This document shows positions 25,901-41,896 of a stretch of DNA of 64,000 nucleotides, piece after piece. The stretch is taken from contig JAREIK010001329.1 in the NCBI GenBank assembly GCA_029783825.1, positions 146,663-210,662 of the forward strand. The letters are read 5' to 3'. Position 1 is the first letter of the stretch, and each line of letters opens with the position of its first letter. This DNA is from Sapria himalayana. Taxonomy: Eukaryota; Streptophyta; Magnoliopsida; Malpighiales; Rafflesiaceae. The notes under the pieces were generated by a model that was given only the letters and a program-made list of their open reading frames with translations, was not told the origin of the DNA and searched no databases. Position numbers and translations under genes: made by a program.

Positions 25901-28269
25901 AAATCAATCGCTAACTAATTATTTAAATTTTTTTTACTATTTTATATTTTATTACAAGCGATTATTCTTTAAATTTTAATTTTCACAAAATATATCCATT
26001 TTGCTAAGGATTTTTCCCTAACTATTTTGGCTAGGGATAATTTTCATCACTAATCTTTAATGATTTATTTTTTTTAGTATTTTATTTAATTTTGTATATT
26101 AAAGGTATGTATGCCATTGTCTATATATCAGTGATCCTTGTAAGACATATTCTCCTCGTATAATTATAAAAATATGTTATTATAAATAAATAATTTATAT
26201 ATATATATATATAAAATTAATATTAATAAATACTATAAAAACTATTAATAAATACTACAATAACTATTAATAAAGATGACAATAACATTAAATAATTAAT
26301 TCTATATTTATTAAAATTCATAAAGATATTTTAAAAAATAAATGAATCTGCATTAAAATTTCTACTAATAAAAAGATTAAAAAATTCATTATATGATAAA
26401 ATATAATATATTAAATGATGTATCAAAAAATACTCAACCCAGCATTTTCGAGTTCCCCTTCATAAAGAAAACATTTTCTCTTTTAATAGAAATATAATAA
26501 ACTCTAAGTCTCTCTATTGGCCTCTCTCTCTCTCTCGACTCCAGTGTGGAGGGATCCTTGCTACTGTAAAACCATAAACCCCATTAGTCTTTAACTTAAT
26601 AAACTTAATGATTAATCTTCCATGGCAAAAAGCACCCTCATGGAAGAGATCCGTTAAAGTCATCAGGTTGGCCATTCTTCCATGTTTTTTTATTCATAAT
26701 GCAATAATAAGCTCTGTGAAAAAAATTAACTACCGTGTTCGATGTCATTGAGTAAATTCATGATTCAAGATCAATCCATGTGTAAATTATGTAGCCAACA
26801 GGTACTTTATTAGTAATGTAGGCATGTTGCTTGTTTTGTCTCCACTTTAGAAACATGGCGAAATCATTATTAATCTAAGACCTAATTCTTACAAAAGAGG
26901 TCCATCACTAATAATTCTTCTGGTAGATATTCTTGTGGAGTTCTGGCAATCCTGAAATTGCATGGAATATTCCTGCTGAACATTAATTCATATTTTTTAA
27001 ATATTTTCCCACCACTCTATATACAATTCTCATTTGCAAAAGGTGGCTGGATTTATATGAAAACCATAATTTACATTGGAGCAAAGAGATTGCAAGACTA
27101 TGATTATTATAATGTTGTGCCGCTTTTTATGTGTAATTATGTTGAATGTTGATATGTTCTAATGATTTAACATGAAGTTTCTTTCCATGGTCATTGGTTC
27201 CAATATTATATGTTTTTTCTTATTATTATGTGATGTAGGTGCTCATGAATATCTATCTAATTTCTATTTCTGCATTTTTATTTCTTGTTTGAGGTTCGGA
27301 GTTTTCAATTCAAATAATAATCACAACATACTGGTAGTTGTGGTCCCATTTATACTCCAACATCTTAGTGTAGTCGTAAGACTACTTACATGTATTCCCT
27401 AATTTCTTTATGTTACAAAATAATTTATCAGTGTTCCATATTATTGTTATATTTTTTAGAGTTTTGAAAATATTAATAATACAGTTAGAAGTATTTTTTA
27501 ATAGTGTTAATGAATATTATTGGTAAATTAACTGATAAAAGATTTTATATTTCTTATTATCTTTTTAATCTCGGTAGTATGCTAAAATATTGAATAATAA
27601 AATTTCAGGTATTTTAACTTATAACAAGGATCCAACAATATCACTGTAATTAATATCACATTCATCTTGTCATTGTGATAATATTTTTAAAATGTAATGC
27701 TCATTATTATGGTCATAATTCACAAAAAAAAATATTTTTGCTTTGTTATCATTATAAAAGAATGATTTGAAGCAATTGACTTCATGAAAATAAGTGTTAA
27801 AAGTAATATATTTGAAATTTTGACCCCTAAATATGTAATGTGGTGGTATAAAACTTTTATAAGAAATCATACAAACTTCTCATCATTTTTCAATCTTCTT
27901 TAATTATCTATCCTTTTTGTTCAATCATAAAATTTATTTATTTTTGTTCTTTTATTCGTTCAAATGTTTTTTTATGAGCTATAATTATACTTATCATTAA
28001 ATATGTTGAGATTTATCTTGTTTGTATATCCAGACACAAAGATTTGTTAGACACAATTCTTTCTTCTCCAATATGTTTCTTGAAAAATTATAAATGAGAA
28101 GAAGAAATTTTCACATATTTCATATATTAATAAAAATGAATAAATGAATCTGTAATCTCATTTATTTTATCTTTTACTATAAGAATAAGGACATAAGAGA
28201 GATATTGCACATGAAAAAGTTATCATCTAATAATAATTCATTTTTTTATGCTTAAACAACATACAACAT
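25901..28269. other. CACTA-1 inverted half, interior
   Basis: AT-rich, no recognisable coding sequence. A CT-rich stretch at about 26505-26540 and an ATG-bearing stretch near 26620-26650 could be remains of the element promoter and first exon, since this is the 5' side of the element. That is a guess from position. Confidence 0.4.
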
Positions 28270-28560
28270 TATGTTTAATTATATGTGTCTAACTATATAT
28301 AAATATTTGTATAACTATAACACTCTATATAATAAAATATAACTATATTTGTAACTAAGTATACATATATGTATGCATATATGTAAACCAATATATTTGT
28401 TTATAACTTTGTCATATTTATGTATAACTATTTGTATGAATATATCTATATATAACTATGTGTTTAACTATATAAAAATATTTATAACTATATATAATAT
28501 ATGTATAATAACATATAATAATAAATAATTGTATCTTACTATATGTAAAATTATAAAAGC
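28270..28560 (+). repeat. TATA-rich internal repeat shared with CACTA-2
   Basis: Words such as CTAACTATATATAAATATTTG and AGTATACATATATGTATGC match the reverse complement of about 50030-50160 in CACTA-2. This supports common ancestry and the opposite orientation of this half. Confidence 0.6.
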
Positions 28561-29675
28561 TTTATACATAATTATATTTACATCAAGTAGTAAGCCAACA
28601 ATGTACATCATGATACATCTTATCAAATAAAATATATATAATTTATTTTCTCTACGGAAGAGTTGTCATACTTTTTGAGTATTTGATCTTAATACGAAAA
28701 AAAAAATCTCAGATATTTCAAATAATGTCTGAAACTTGGTTTGTAGATTTTAGTTTAGATATATCAAATTGATTATCTCATGTAATTTGATCATTATCAT
28801 CATATACAATTAGTTTCACATACTAATATCTTGATCATCTTAATAAAATAGAAAAATTTGACATATTTCTATGACAAAATATTGTAAATATTGAGTAAAA
28901 TTAATAAATCATTTCTTGAGAGAGTGCTTGAAGCTATAAATTGCCTTTCAAATTCTATATATCATATATGTGTTCTCCGCTTTCAGGAACAATAAATCCT
29001 AATGACTACTACATAAACATTTTTTTATATAAATTATTATAAAGGAATGTATTCTTTATATCTAACTAATACATATTTTGTATATGTGATGATAAATAGA
29101 AAGTAATAACCTATTAGTGGTCATGTTAATCATATGAAATAATGTGTTCCAAAAATCAATATTATAAGGCTATGTAAAATCATTCATTACCAACATAGTC
29201 TTGTCGATCGATCTTTTCCATGGGTCCCTCTTTATTATATATATTTGTCTATAATGTAATTGGAATGTCCGACTCATTATTCTAAACTGGATCAACTGAT
29301 ATGATAGAAAACTCATTTAAAAAAGATTTTGAATGTATCCATTTAGTATATACATCTTTGGATTGAGATCATCAAGTCTTTTAATGCTCATTTCTATCTC
29401 TCTCTATTGGTTAGATTTAAAAGTCATGTCCAGTGGATCATGATTACTTTAGAAGTTCTTATTTTGTATGTATATATTAGTGGTCATTGTCTTGATGTGA
29501 TGACAAGTATCTTTGTCAAAGGAAAATATGTCTTGTATTTGAGATGTATTAGATAGAGCTTTTATTGATTTTTGAAAGAATATTATTGAGATATCAATAT
29601 CTCATAAATCTTGCACCAAGCAAGGGTATTGCATTTTTTTAAAATTTTGAGGATACCGAGAAAATTTATCAAACA
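28561..29675. other. CACTA-1 inverted half, distal interior
   Basis: AT-rich DNA without a recognisable gene. It stops at ATCAAACA, where the TATC array returns. The same TCAAACA precedes the terminus at 25422-25428. Confidence 0.5.
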
Positions 29676-31567
29676 TCTATCTATATATCTATCTATATTT
29701 CTTTCAATCTATCTATCTATATATCTAAGTATCTATCTATATGTTTGTATATCAATCTGTCTATCAATCAATCTATTAGTCATTCTATATGTCTATCTTT
29801 AAATTTCCTTATATATCTATATATCTACCTATTTATCTATCTTTCTATCTATCTGGCTATCTATCTTTCTTTTTATTTATCTATCTATCTATCTATATGT
29901 CTATATATTTATCTATCAATCTATCTGTTTATCAATCAATTTATCTTTATTTCTATATGACTATCAAATTGTCTATCTATCTATCTGTCTGACTTTGTGT
30001 CTCTTTGTCTATTTATCTTACTATCTATCTATTTGTCTGACTATCTAAAGGTTTATTTGTTTGTTTATCTATCTGCATGATTGTCTTCCTACCTCATTAC
30101 TTAAATGCTTGCCTATTTAAATATCTATATATCTATCTATCAATCTATCTATATATCTATTTTTCTATCTATCTTTTTGTCTATCTATTTTTCTATTTAA
30201 CTATCTGCCTCTCTATCAATCTATCTGTCTATCTATGTATCTTTCTATTTGTTTATCTTTTTCTCGATCTATTTGTTTATCTTTCTGTCTATCTACTTGT
30301 TTATCTATATATCTATCTATCTATTTGTATATCTGTCTATATATATTTTAATCCATCGATCTATCTTTCTTTCTATATATCTATCTATCTCATTATCGAT
30401 CTATATATCTAACTATATATTTATATATATGTCTATCTATATGTCTATCTACTTATCTATCTATCTGTCTATTTATCTATCTTTTTATCTATCTGTATAT
30501 CTATATGTCTATCTATCAATATATCTATCTACCCATCTATGTATCTATTTAATAATATGTTGATAAATCTATCTATCTATCTATCTATCTATCTGTATTT
30601 CTATGTATATATATATTTCTATCAATCAATAAATCAATCTGTTTATTAATCTATCGATCGATCAATCAATCAATCTATATATCAATCTAACTTTCAATTA
30701 TTCTATCAATTTATCTATCTATCTATCTATATATCAATCTATATTTAAATCTATCTATTTAACTATTAATGTATTTGTATTTTTATTTGTTAATCTATTT
30801 GCCTATCTATCTATCTGTCTGTCTGTCAATCTATATGTCTTGCTATCTGTCTATCTATCATCAATCTAACTACCGACCTACTTATCTATCTATCTATCTA
30901 TTTATCTTTATATCCAATTTTCTATCTATCTATCTATATGTCTATCTATCTTTCTATTTGTCAATCTTTCTATTAATATATTAGTTTATCTATCTATCTA
31001 TCTGTATATCTATCTGTCTATATATATATTTTTTTATTTGTCTATCTATCTGTCTATCTAGCTACCTATCAATCTATATTTGTCTATTTGTCTATCTATC
31101 TATTTATCTATCTATCTTTCTATTTGTCTATCTATCTATATGTGTATTTATTTCTTAATCCTTCAATCTATATTTCGGTCTATATATCTATCTATATTTC
31201 TATCTCTTTATTTCTCTATCCATTTGATTAATTATCTGTCTATTTAAGTGTATATCTATTGGACTTTCAATTTGTCTATCTACCTTCTATGTATGTATGT
31301 ATGTATGTATGTATCTATCTATCTATCTGTGTATCTATTTATCTATCTATCTTTATATATAACTATCTATCTATCTATCTTTCTATCTGTCTATCTATTT
31401 ATATTTCTTTCTGTGTATCAATTAACTATCTATATATCTATTTATCTATTTATCTGTCTATCTATCTATTTTTTGGTATATTTATCTGTCTATCTATGTG
31501 TATGTCTATCTATCTGTCTTTCTTTATGTCTATCTATCTATCACTATTTCTAACTATCTATCGGTCT

Positions 31568-31569
<2 letters not shown>

Positions 31570-31619
<50 letters not shown>
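31570..31619. repeat. (TA)n tract
   Basis: About 50 bp of TA in the array. Confidence 0.95.
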
Positions 31620-31621
<2 letters not shown>

Positions 31622-31800
31622 CTATCTATCTATCTATTTGCCTTTCTATCTATCTATATATCTATCTGTCTCTCTATCTATCTAACTATCTATGTATTTA
31701 TATGTCTTTCTACCTATCTATCTATCTATAAATCTATCTGTCTATTTATCTATCCATATCTGTATAACTTTCCATCTATCTATTTATTTATCTAACTATT

Positions 31801-31843
<43 letters not shown>

Positions 31844-31910
31844 ATCTATCATTCTATATGTCAATATATATTTGTCTATATATCTATCTATCTATCTTTC
31901 TGTTTGTCTA

Positions 31911-31941
<31 letters not shown>

Positions 31942-34900
31942 CTATATCTATTTATCTTTTTATTTATCTATTTATCTATCTATCTATCTATTTATCTATC
32001 TTTCTATCTATCAAACTATCTATCTATATTTTTGTATATCTGTATATTATTTTGTTTATCTATCTATATATCTATTTATTTGTCTATCTATATATCTTTC
32101 TATCTGTCTAACTAACTATCTATCAATTTATCTATTTATCTGACTTTCTATAATTAGACTATATATATATCTATCTATCTAACAAATAATTTTTTGATCT
32201 ATCTATCTATCTATTTATCTGTCTACCTATCTATCTATCTATCTCTTTATCTATCTATCAATCATTCAATTTATATTTCTATCAATATCTCTATCAATCT
32301 ATCAATCTATCAATCAATCAATCTGTCTATCATTATTTCTATAAGTTAGTCTATGTATCTTTTTTTCTATCTGTCTATAAATCTATATATCAATCTGTCT
32401 ATCTATTTCTCTATATATCTATCTAATAATTTTTCTATCTATTTGTCTAATAATTGATCTTTCTATCTATCTAACTATTAATATATATATCTATCTATCT
32501 AACTAGTTGTTTATCTATCTTTCTATCAATCTTTCTATTTATCTCTCTATAAATTTGTGTGTCAATTTGTCTATCAGCCTGAAAATCAACAAATCAATCA
32601 TACTATCAATCAATCAATCTATCTATCTATCTATCTGCAAATCTATTTGTCTATCAATCTTTCTATAAATCTCTCTATCTATCTATCTATCTATATGTCT
32701 ATCTATCTCTCTTTAAATTTTAATATCTATATATCGATCGATCTATCTATCTATCTCTCTATATGTATATCTATCTATCTATCTACTTGTATATCTATCT
32801 TTCTTTTTATCTAGTTATCTATCTATATTTCTATTTATCTATTTGTCTATCTGTCAATCTATTAGTCTATCTTTCCTTTAATATATCTATCTATCTATCT
32901 ATCGATTTATCTATCATTTTTTCTATCTATCTATCTCTCTCTCTATTTATATATCTATCTGTCTATCTATTTAAATTTGTATCTATCTATCATTATATAT
33001 GGCTATCTATTTGTCTTTTCTCTATCTATATATCTATTTATCTAATTATATATCAATCTATCTGTCTATCACTTTACCTATCAGGCTATCTATCTGTTTG
33101 TCTATGAATCAAAAACCTATCTATCTTTAAATCAGTCTATCAATATGTCTACAATCTATCTTACAAATTGTCTATCAATCTTTCTATCAATCTTTTATCT
33201 CTCTGTATATCAATTTATTTATCAATCTCTATATCAATCTATCTATTTATATTCTTTTGTATTTTCCGTTCTATCTACCTATATAATTGTCTATTTATCT
33301 ATCTATCTATATATCTAAAAAACTATTGATATGTCTATCTAATTATCTATCTATCTTTTTTATCTATCTATATATCTATTTGTCTAATCTATTTATCTAG
33401 CTGTCTATATATATATATACTATCTATCTGTCTATCTATCTATCTATTTATCTGTCTATCTATCTTTCTATCTACATATCTATCTATCTATTTATCTATC
33501 TATCTTTCTTTCTATCTACATATCTATCTATCTATTTATTTCTCTATCTATCGAATTGCCTATCTATAAGTCTATCAATCTATCTATCTATATATCCATA
33601 TATCTATCTATCTATTATATAAATTTATCTATCTATCTATCTATGTTTCTCACTATCTGCCAATATATTATCAGTCTATATGTATTTTTATCCCTCTATC
33701 TATCTATCTATCTATTTGTTTATCAATCTATCTATATGTATATTAATATGTATATCTATCAATCTATATTTCTATCAATCTATTTATCAATATATCTGTC
33801 TATCTCTATATATATCTATGTATCTTCTATCTATCTATCTATCTATCTATCAATTAAACTTCTTCTATATATTTGTGTATCTATCTATATATTTATCTAT
33901 TTTTCTATTTTCTATCTATTTTTCTCTCTATCTGTCTATTTATATATCTATCTATCTATTTATCTCTCTTTCTATCTATCTATTTATATATATGTCTATC
34001 TATTTATCTATCCATTTATCTAACTGTATAATAATATATGTCTATAAATCTATCATTCAATCTGTCTATCAATCTTTCTTTCAATCTTTCTATCTATCTT
34101 TTGATCTATTTGTTTATCATCTATATATCAATCTATCTATTTATCTCTATGTATTTTTATTTCTATGTGCCAATATATTTTTCTATCTATATATTGGTAT
34201 ATCTAACTATCTATTTATCTTTTTTATTTATCTATATTTTGATTGTCTATATATCTATATATCTATCCGTCATTCATTATATTTATCTATTTGTCTATCT
34301 ATATATCTATCTATATATCTATCTATCTATATATCTATCTATCTACATATCTATCTATTTATTTATCTATCAATCTATTTCTCTATCTATCTATTAATCT
34401 GTCAATTGAAATGTCTATCTATATGTCAATCTATCAATCTATCTATCTATCTATATCTATCTTTCAATCTATATATCTATTATATCTATTTTTCTATTTT
34501 CTATCTATATGTCTATATATCTATTTGTCTAGATGTATATTTCATTATCTATCTATTTATCTATCTATCTATTAGACTATATATTTGTTTGTCTATCTTT
34601 TTATCTATATGTATATTAATATGTTTATCTATCTACCAATCTATCCATATTCTATATACCTATATGCAAATCTATTTGTCTATATATGTCTATCTATCTA
34701 CCTATCTTTCTATCTATCTATCTATCTATCAATTTATCTATCTTTCTATCTATTGTATATCTATCTATCAATCTATCTGTTTATCTATCTATCTCGCTAT
34801 CTGTCTCTCTATTTGTCTATCTATCTATCTATCTATCTATCTGCCTATCTATAAGTTTATCAAATTGTTTATCAATCAATATATCTATCTATCCATATGT

Positions 34901-37900
34901 ATATCTATCAATCTATCTATAATTCTTTCAATCAATCAAACAACCTATCTTTCTATATATCTATTTATCTATCTATCTATTTTCTTTCTTTCTATAAATC
35001 TGTTTGCCAATCTATTGTCTGTCTATATATCTATCAGTCAATATTCTTGTCAGTCTATCTTTGTGTCATTTTTAACTTATAATCTATCTATCTATTTGAT
35101 TATATATCTTGTATCTATCTATCTATCTATCTTATGTCTATCTCTCTATGTATCTATATAATTATCTATCAATCAATTTATCTATCTATCTATCTATTGA
35201 TCCTTATGTTTATTTTCTATGTATCTATATATTTGTCTATCAATCAATTTATCTATCTGTCTATCTATCTATCTATCTGTCTATCAATGTGACTATCTAT
35301 CTATCTATATGTTTATCTTTCTATCTATATGCCTATCTTTCTATCTATATTTGGTCTATCTAGGTATCTTTCTATCTATATGTCTACCTATCTATCTATA
35401 TATCTCTCTATCTAGCTATCTATCAGTCAATCAATCATCTATCTAGATCTCTATCTATCTATATATATATATTTTCTATCTATATATACTATCTAACTAT
35501 CTATATATATTTCTTTCTTTCAATTCAATCAATCAATCAATCAATCTATCTATCTATCTATCTATATATCATTATATCTTTTAATCAATCTATCAATATT
35601 TTTCAAATTCTATCTATCTATCTATTTATCTATATGTCAATCTTTCTGACTTTCTATCTATATATCTATTTGTCTATCTATCTATTTATCTATATGCCTA
35701 TGTATCTATCTATTTGTCTATCTATCTGTCTAACTACCTGTCAATCTAACTATCCATCTATTTAACTATCTATCTATTTACTTATCTATCTATCTTTATA
35801 TCAATTTGTTATCTATATATCTGTCTATTTGTCTATTAGTCTATCGATCAATCTATTTTTCACTCTAACTATCCATTTATCTATCTATCAGTCAATCAAT
35901 CAATCAATCTAACTATCTATATATCTTTCTTTCTTTTGTTTGTCTATCTATCTATTTATTTGTCTATTAGTGTATGTATTTGTTAGTGCTTCTTTCTATC
36001 TATCTATCTATCTATCTATCGATCTGTCGTCTGTCTATCTATCTATCTATTTGTCTATCTATTTATCTATGTATCTATCTATCTATCTATATATCTATCA
36101 ATCTATGTTTTTTTTAAATATTATTCATATTTTATCTAGATATCTATCTATCTATTTGTATATGTATCTATCTATCTAGATGTCGATGTATTAATCAATA
36201 TTCTATCTGTTAATAAATTAATCAATATGTTGTCTATATTTCTATCAATATATTTATCTATATATCAATCTATCTTTATTTCAATCAATCAATCTATCTT
36301 TCTTTAAATTTGTCTATTAATATGTATATCATTCAGTATTTCAATCTATCTATCAATATTTCTAGCATTTTCAATATATCTAACTATCTATTCTTGTATC
36401 AATTTATATATGTATATATATATATATATGTATATATATATGTATTGTCTTTTTATCTATTTATCTATTTTTCTATCTATCTATTTATCTATTTGTCTAT
36501 ATATCTATCTATCTATATAATATGTTTCTATCTATCTATCTATCTATTTATCTATCTGTCTATCTTTCTATCTAATTATTTGTCTATTTTTTTGTCTATC
36601 TATTTGTCTATATATTTGTTCATCCATCTATCTATTTGTCTATCTTTTTGTCTAACTATTTATCTATTAATCTATCAAACAATCTATCTAACAATCTACC
36701 TATCAATTTATCTAGCGATCTTTCTATAAATTGGCTATCTATCTCTCTATCTATATGTCTATCAATATGTCTATCTCTCTATTATCATTATATTATATCT
36801 ATCTATGTCTCTGTGTACTATCTTCTATCTATCTTTCTATCTATTTATCTACTTGTCTCTCTATCTGTCTAACTATCTATCTATCTATATTTCTATCAAA
36901 CATCAATCTATCTGTCTATTTATTGTCTATCTATCTATCTATTTATTTATCTATCTACCTGTCTATCTATTATATATCTACTTGGTATCTATCAATCATC
37001 TATCTATCTATCTACCTTTCTAACTATCTTTGTATCTATCTATCTATCTATATATGTCTATCGATTTATCTATCTATTTGGTGATCTATCCAATTATCTT
37101 GCTGTCATATAATCTTTCGATCAATCTCTCTATAAATCTATCTATCTCTCTATCTGTTTTTCAATCAAAAGTTCCATATGTCTATCAATCTGAGTATCAA
37201 TATGTCTATCAATCATCAATCTATCTGTCTACAATCTTTCTATCATAGTCAATTAATCTTTGTATTAATTTATCTATTTATCTATCTATCTATCTATCTG
37301 TATATCTATCTATCTTTCTGTATATCTATCTATCTACTATCTATGTATTTATTTATTTGTCTGTCTATCTACTATATATCATATTGACTATCTATCTATC
37401 TATCTATCTATCTGATTATTTATCTTTCTATATATATATGTTTATCTATCTATCTATCTACCTTTCTATCTATCTATCTATCTATTTATCTATCTATCTA
37501 TTAATTTTTTATCTACATTTGTATATATATATCGAGATATCTATCTATATATCTATTTGTCATCTATCTGTCTATTTTATCTTTCTATCTATCTGTCTAT
37601 CTATTTTATATCTATTTGTCTATATATCTCTCTATCTATATGTCTATCTATCTGTTTAGTTATCTATCTATCTAGCAATTTGTCTATCTATATGTTGTCT
37701 ATCTATCTATATGTATAAATTCAATATATCTATCTATCTATTTATCTTTCTATCAATCAATCACAACATATCTATCTATCTATTTTTCTATCTATCTGTC
37801 TATCTATATGTCTATCTACCCATCTATATATCTAACTATCTATCTATATATCTATCTTCTATCTAAGTTTCTATCTATGTATTTGTGTATCTATCTGTCT

Positions 37901-39876
37901 ATCTATCTATCTATCTATCAATCTATCTATCTCTCTATCTCTCTATCTATATTTCTAGCAATTTATCTATTTATAAGTCTATAATTGAATATCAACTATC
38001 TAGCAATCATCTATCTATCTGCCTATCAATCTTTGTATCAATTTTTTCTATATCTATCTAGTTATTTGTATATGAATCATTTATCTATCTATCTATTTAT
38101 CTCTTAATGTATTTTCCATCTATCTACCTATATATTTGTCTATCTATCTATCTATATATCTATCTTTCTGTATATATATATATATATATCTTTCTGTCGA
38201 TCTATCTATCTATCTATCTATCTCTTTATCCATCTATCTGTATATCTATCTATTTATTTATATATCAATTTAAACTATCTATATGTTTGTCTATCTGACT
38301 ATCTATCTTTCAATCTATTTATCTATCTATCTACCTATCTTTTTATTTTCTATCTATCTATTAATTGTCTATCTAATTGTGTATCTATATATCGATCGAT
38401 CTATCTATTTATATATCTATTTATCAATCTATCTGTCTATTATATATTTCTATATATTTGTATATTTATTAGTCTATCTATCTATCTATTATCTATTTAA
38501 TTTCTATCTGTATATATATATATATATATCTCTATATCTTCTGTCAATCTATCTATCTATCAATTTGTCTATTTAACAATCTATATGTATAAAAATCTAT
38601 TGAAATATCTTTCTATCTGTATTCCATCTATATATTTGATTATCTATCTGTCTATCTATATGTATATCTACGTATCTTCTAGCTGTCTATCTATCTTCTA
38701 TCTAACTTTCAACCTATTGATTTGTGTATCTATCTGTCTATCTACATACATATCTATATATATTTCTACCAATCTAACTATCTATAAGTATATTAAATTA
38801 ACATTCAATCTAGCTATCATTATGTCTATCAACTAGCCATAAATCTATCTATTTATTTGTCTACCAATCTATCTCTCATTCTTCTATCAATCTAACTATC
38901 TATCTATATCTATCTTTCATTTTTTTCAATCTGTCTATCATCTATCTATTTGTCTATCTATCTATCTATTTGTTATCTATCAATTTATATTTGTATTTAT
39001 CAATCTATCTATTTTTCTATCTATTTGTTTATTTATCAATCAATCTATAATATAACTATCAATCTATCTACCTAGATATATATGAATCTATTTTTATATA
39101 TATCTTTCTATTTATCAATCTATCTTTCCATCTTTTTATCAATCAAAATATCTATCTATCAATTTGTCTCTTAACATGTATATCAATCTGTTTTTAAATC
39201 TCTCTTTCAATATTTTTATCAATCATTCCATCTATCTGACTATATATATGTCTAACTATTTGTCTTTCTATCGGTCTATCTATCTGTATGATATATATAT
39301 ATATATATATCTATTTATCTAACTATCTTTATATCTATCTGTCTATCTATATATCTTTCAATTTGTCTATAAATCTATCTATCAATTTATCTATCCATCT
39401 GCCATCTTTCTATTTTTCTTTATTTATTTAATTCAATCAATCAATCTATCTTTCTATCTATATTTCTTTCTTTCTTTGTGTTTGTCTATCTATCTGTCTA
39501 TTTAATTGTTTGTCCTGTATATCTATCTATCACATTTTCTAACTATCTATATGTATGTCTATGAGTCAATCTATCTATCTATATATCTATTAGTCTTCTA
39601 TCTTATTATTTATATGTCTATCTATCTATGTATACCTATATATCAATCTTTCTATGAATCATTCTATCTATCTGTCAATTTATCTATCTATCTATCTATT
39701 TATAAATCTATATGTCTATTTATCTATCTATTTGTCTGTCTATCTCTCTATATCTATATTTTTGTATCTATTTATCTAACTATCTATCTTTTTAGCAATA
39801 AATTTGTCTATCAATCTACATATACATATATATGTATATTTTTTCCTTTTTATCTGTGTATAAATTTTTAACTTCT

Positions 39877-39880
<4 letters not shown>

Positions 39881-39923
<43 letters not shown>
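39881..39923. repeat. (TA)n tract
   Basis: About 43 bp of TA in the array. Confidence 0.95.
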
Positions 39924-39925
<2 letters not shown>

Positions 39926-40539
39926 ATCTATCTATTTATCTACCGATCTAACTATTGTCTATCTAATTGTACATCTCTTTAGCTATCTATCTATTTTTCA
40001 ATCAATCTATATATCTGTATATTTATGTGTATCTATCGATATATTCGTCTATCTTTTTATCTATCTATATGAATATCTACGTGTCAATCTATCTATAATC
40101 TATATATCTATATATTTGTCTACCTATATACCTATTTATCAATCTATCTAAATGTTTATCTATTTATCTATCTATCTATATATCTATTATCTATCTATCT
40201 TTATATCTATTTATCTATCTCTCTTTATCTATTTTTTTATTTGTATATATATCTCTTTATCTATCTATCTATCTATTAATCTGTCTATCTATGTATTTGT
40301 TTATCTATCTAATTGTTTCTCCATCTTTTTATATGTCTATAAATCTATCTATATATTTGTCTTTAAATCTATCTATCTATCTATCTATAAATCTATCTAT
40401 CTATATTTCTATGTATTTATCTTTCTATTTGTCTATCTAAATATCTATCTATATATGTATCTATCTATCTGTCTGTCTGTCTGTCTGTTGTTTATCTATC
40501 CATTTGTCTATATATATGTCTATCTTTTCATCATATATC

Positions 40540-40548
<9 letters not shown>

Positions 40549-40570
<22 letters not shown>
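40549..40570. repeat. (TG)n tract
   Basis: Eleven TG/GT units inside the array, adjoining an ATATAT run. Confidence 0.95.
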
Positions 40571-41252
40571 CTATCTATCTATCTGTCTATCAATCTGTCT
40601 ATATATATGTCTATTAATCTGTCTATCTTTCTATTTATCAATATGTCTATTAATCTTCTATCACTCTATCTATCAATCTGATTTAACATTTGTCTATCTA
40701 TCGATCTATATATTAACATTTTATATTTCTTTCAATCAATCAATTTGTCTATCTATTAGTTTATCTATATATCTATTTGTTAATCTTTCTATTTGCCTAT
40801 CTGTCTATTTTTTTTATCTATTTATCTATCAATCAATTTAACTTTCTATTTGTCTATACATCTATGTATCTATCTATCTACATATCTTTTTGTCTATCAA
40901 TTTGTTTATATATCTCTCTATCTATAAGTCTATATATCTATCTATCTTTATATCTATCTTTCTATATGTCTATCTATCAGTCAATCTATCTATCTCTCTA
41001 ACTAACTATATATCTATCTTTTAATCTTTCTATCTATCTATCTTTCTATTTATATATGTATTTATTTATATTTTTATCTATCTATCAATTTATCTATCAA
41101 TCTATCTTTATGTATATCTATATGTCTTTCTATCTTTCTTTCTACCTATCTCTCTATCTATCTATTTGTCTGTCTGTCTATCTAACTATGTATCTTATAT
41201 CTATCATTCTTTCTATCTATATTTGTATGTATCTATCTATCTTTATGTATAT

Positions 41253-41287
<35 letters not shown>

Positions 41288-41350
41288 TTCTATATATCAC
41301 ACTATGTCTATTTATCTACCTATGTTTATTTATATATATCTTTCTCTATC

Positions 41351-41381
<31 letters not shown>

Positions 41382-41699
41382 TTATTTATTTATCATTCTT
41401 TCTATCTGTATGTATCTTTCAATCTATCAATCTATCTAAATATATGTCTATTTATCTGTCTATTTATCTGTCTATATATAAGTCTATCTATCTTTCTATT
41501 TGTCTATCTATCTATCTAAATAACTATCTTTACATCTATCAATATATCTAACTATCTATCAATCTATCTATATATCTATCTATAAATCTATATATTATCT
41601 ATTTTTCTATTTTTATATCTATCTGACTATTAATCTATCAATCTATTTATCTATCTATCTATTAATCTATTTATCTATCTTTCTGTATATCTATCTATG

Positions 41700-41741
<42 letters not shown>

Positions 41742-41889
41742 TGTCTCACTATTTGTCTTTCTATCTGTCGATCTATCTATTTATCTATCTATCTATCTAT
41801 CTATCTGTCTTTCTATCTATTTATACATCTGTCTATCTATCTATCTATCTATCTGTCTATCTTTCAATCTTTCCATCTATCTATCTAAT

Positions 41890-41896
41890 AATATGT

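Larger units (their letters stand above)
22400..29675 (-). mobile_element. CACTA-1: En/Spm-type DNA transposon, rearranged
   Basis: The left end is CACTACAAAAAAAATCCC followed by repeated TAGCTAGGGA/CCCTAGCTAA words, like the left end of CACTA-2. At 25428 a second terminus, CACTACAAGAAAATATC, reads in the same direction. The sequence after it matches the reverse complement of the right end of CACTA-2. The simplest reading is one minus-strand element whose 5' half (25428-29675) is inverted. No intact transposase frame is present, so the element is non-autonomous or dead. The right boundary is set by the return of the array and shows no terminal repeat. Confidence 0.7.

Noticed and set aside
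29130..29500. TAGTGG words near 29136 and 29481 as the missing right end of CACTA-1
   Set aside because: They lack the preceding TTTTTTG and the TAGCTAGGG subterminal repeats seen at true ends.
33680..35161. A 493-codon open frame and dozens of other + strand frames made of Tyr-Leu-Ser-Ile repeats
   Set aside because: TATC repeated in any of three frames reads TAT CTA TCT ATC, which has no stop, while the GATA strand reads TAG in every frame. The frames follow from the repeat. They lack stable ends, and overlapping frames are equally open.
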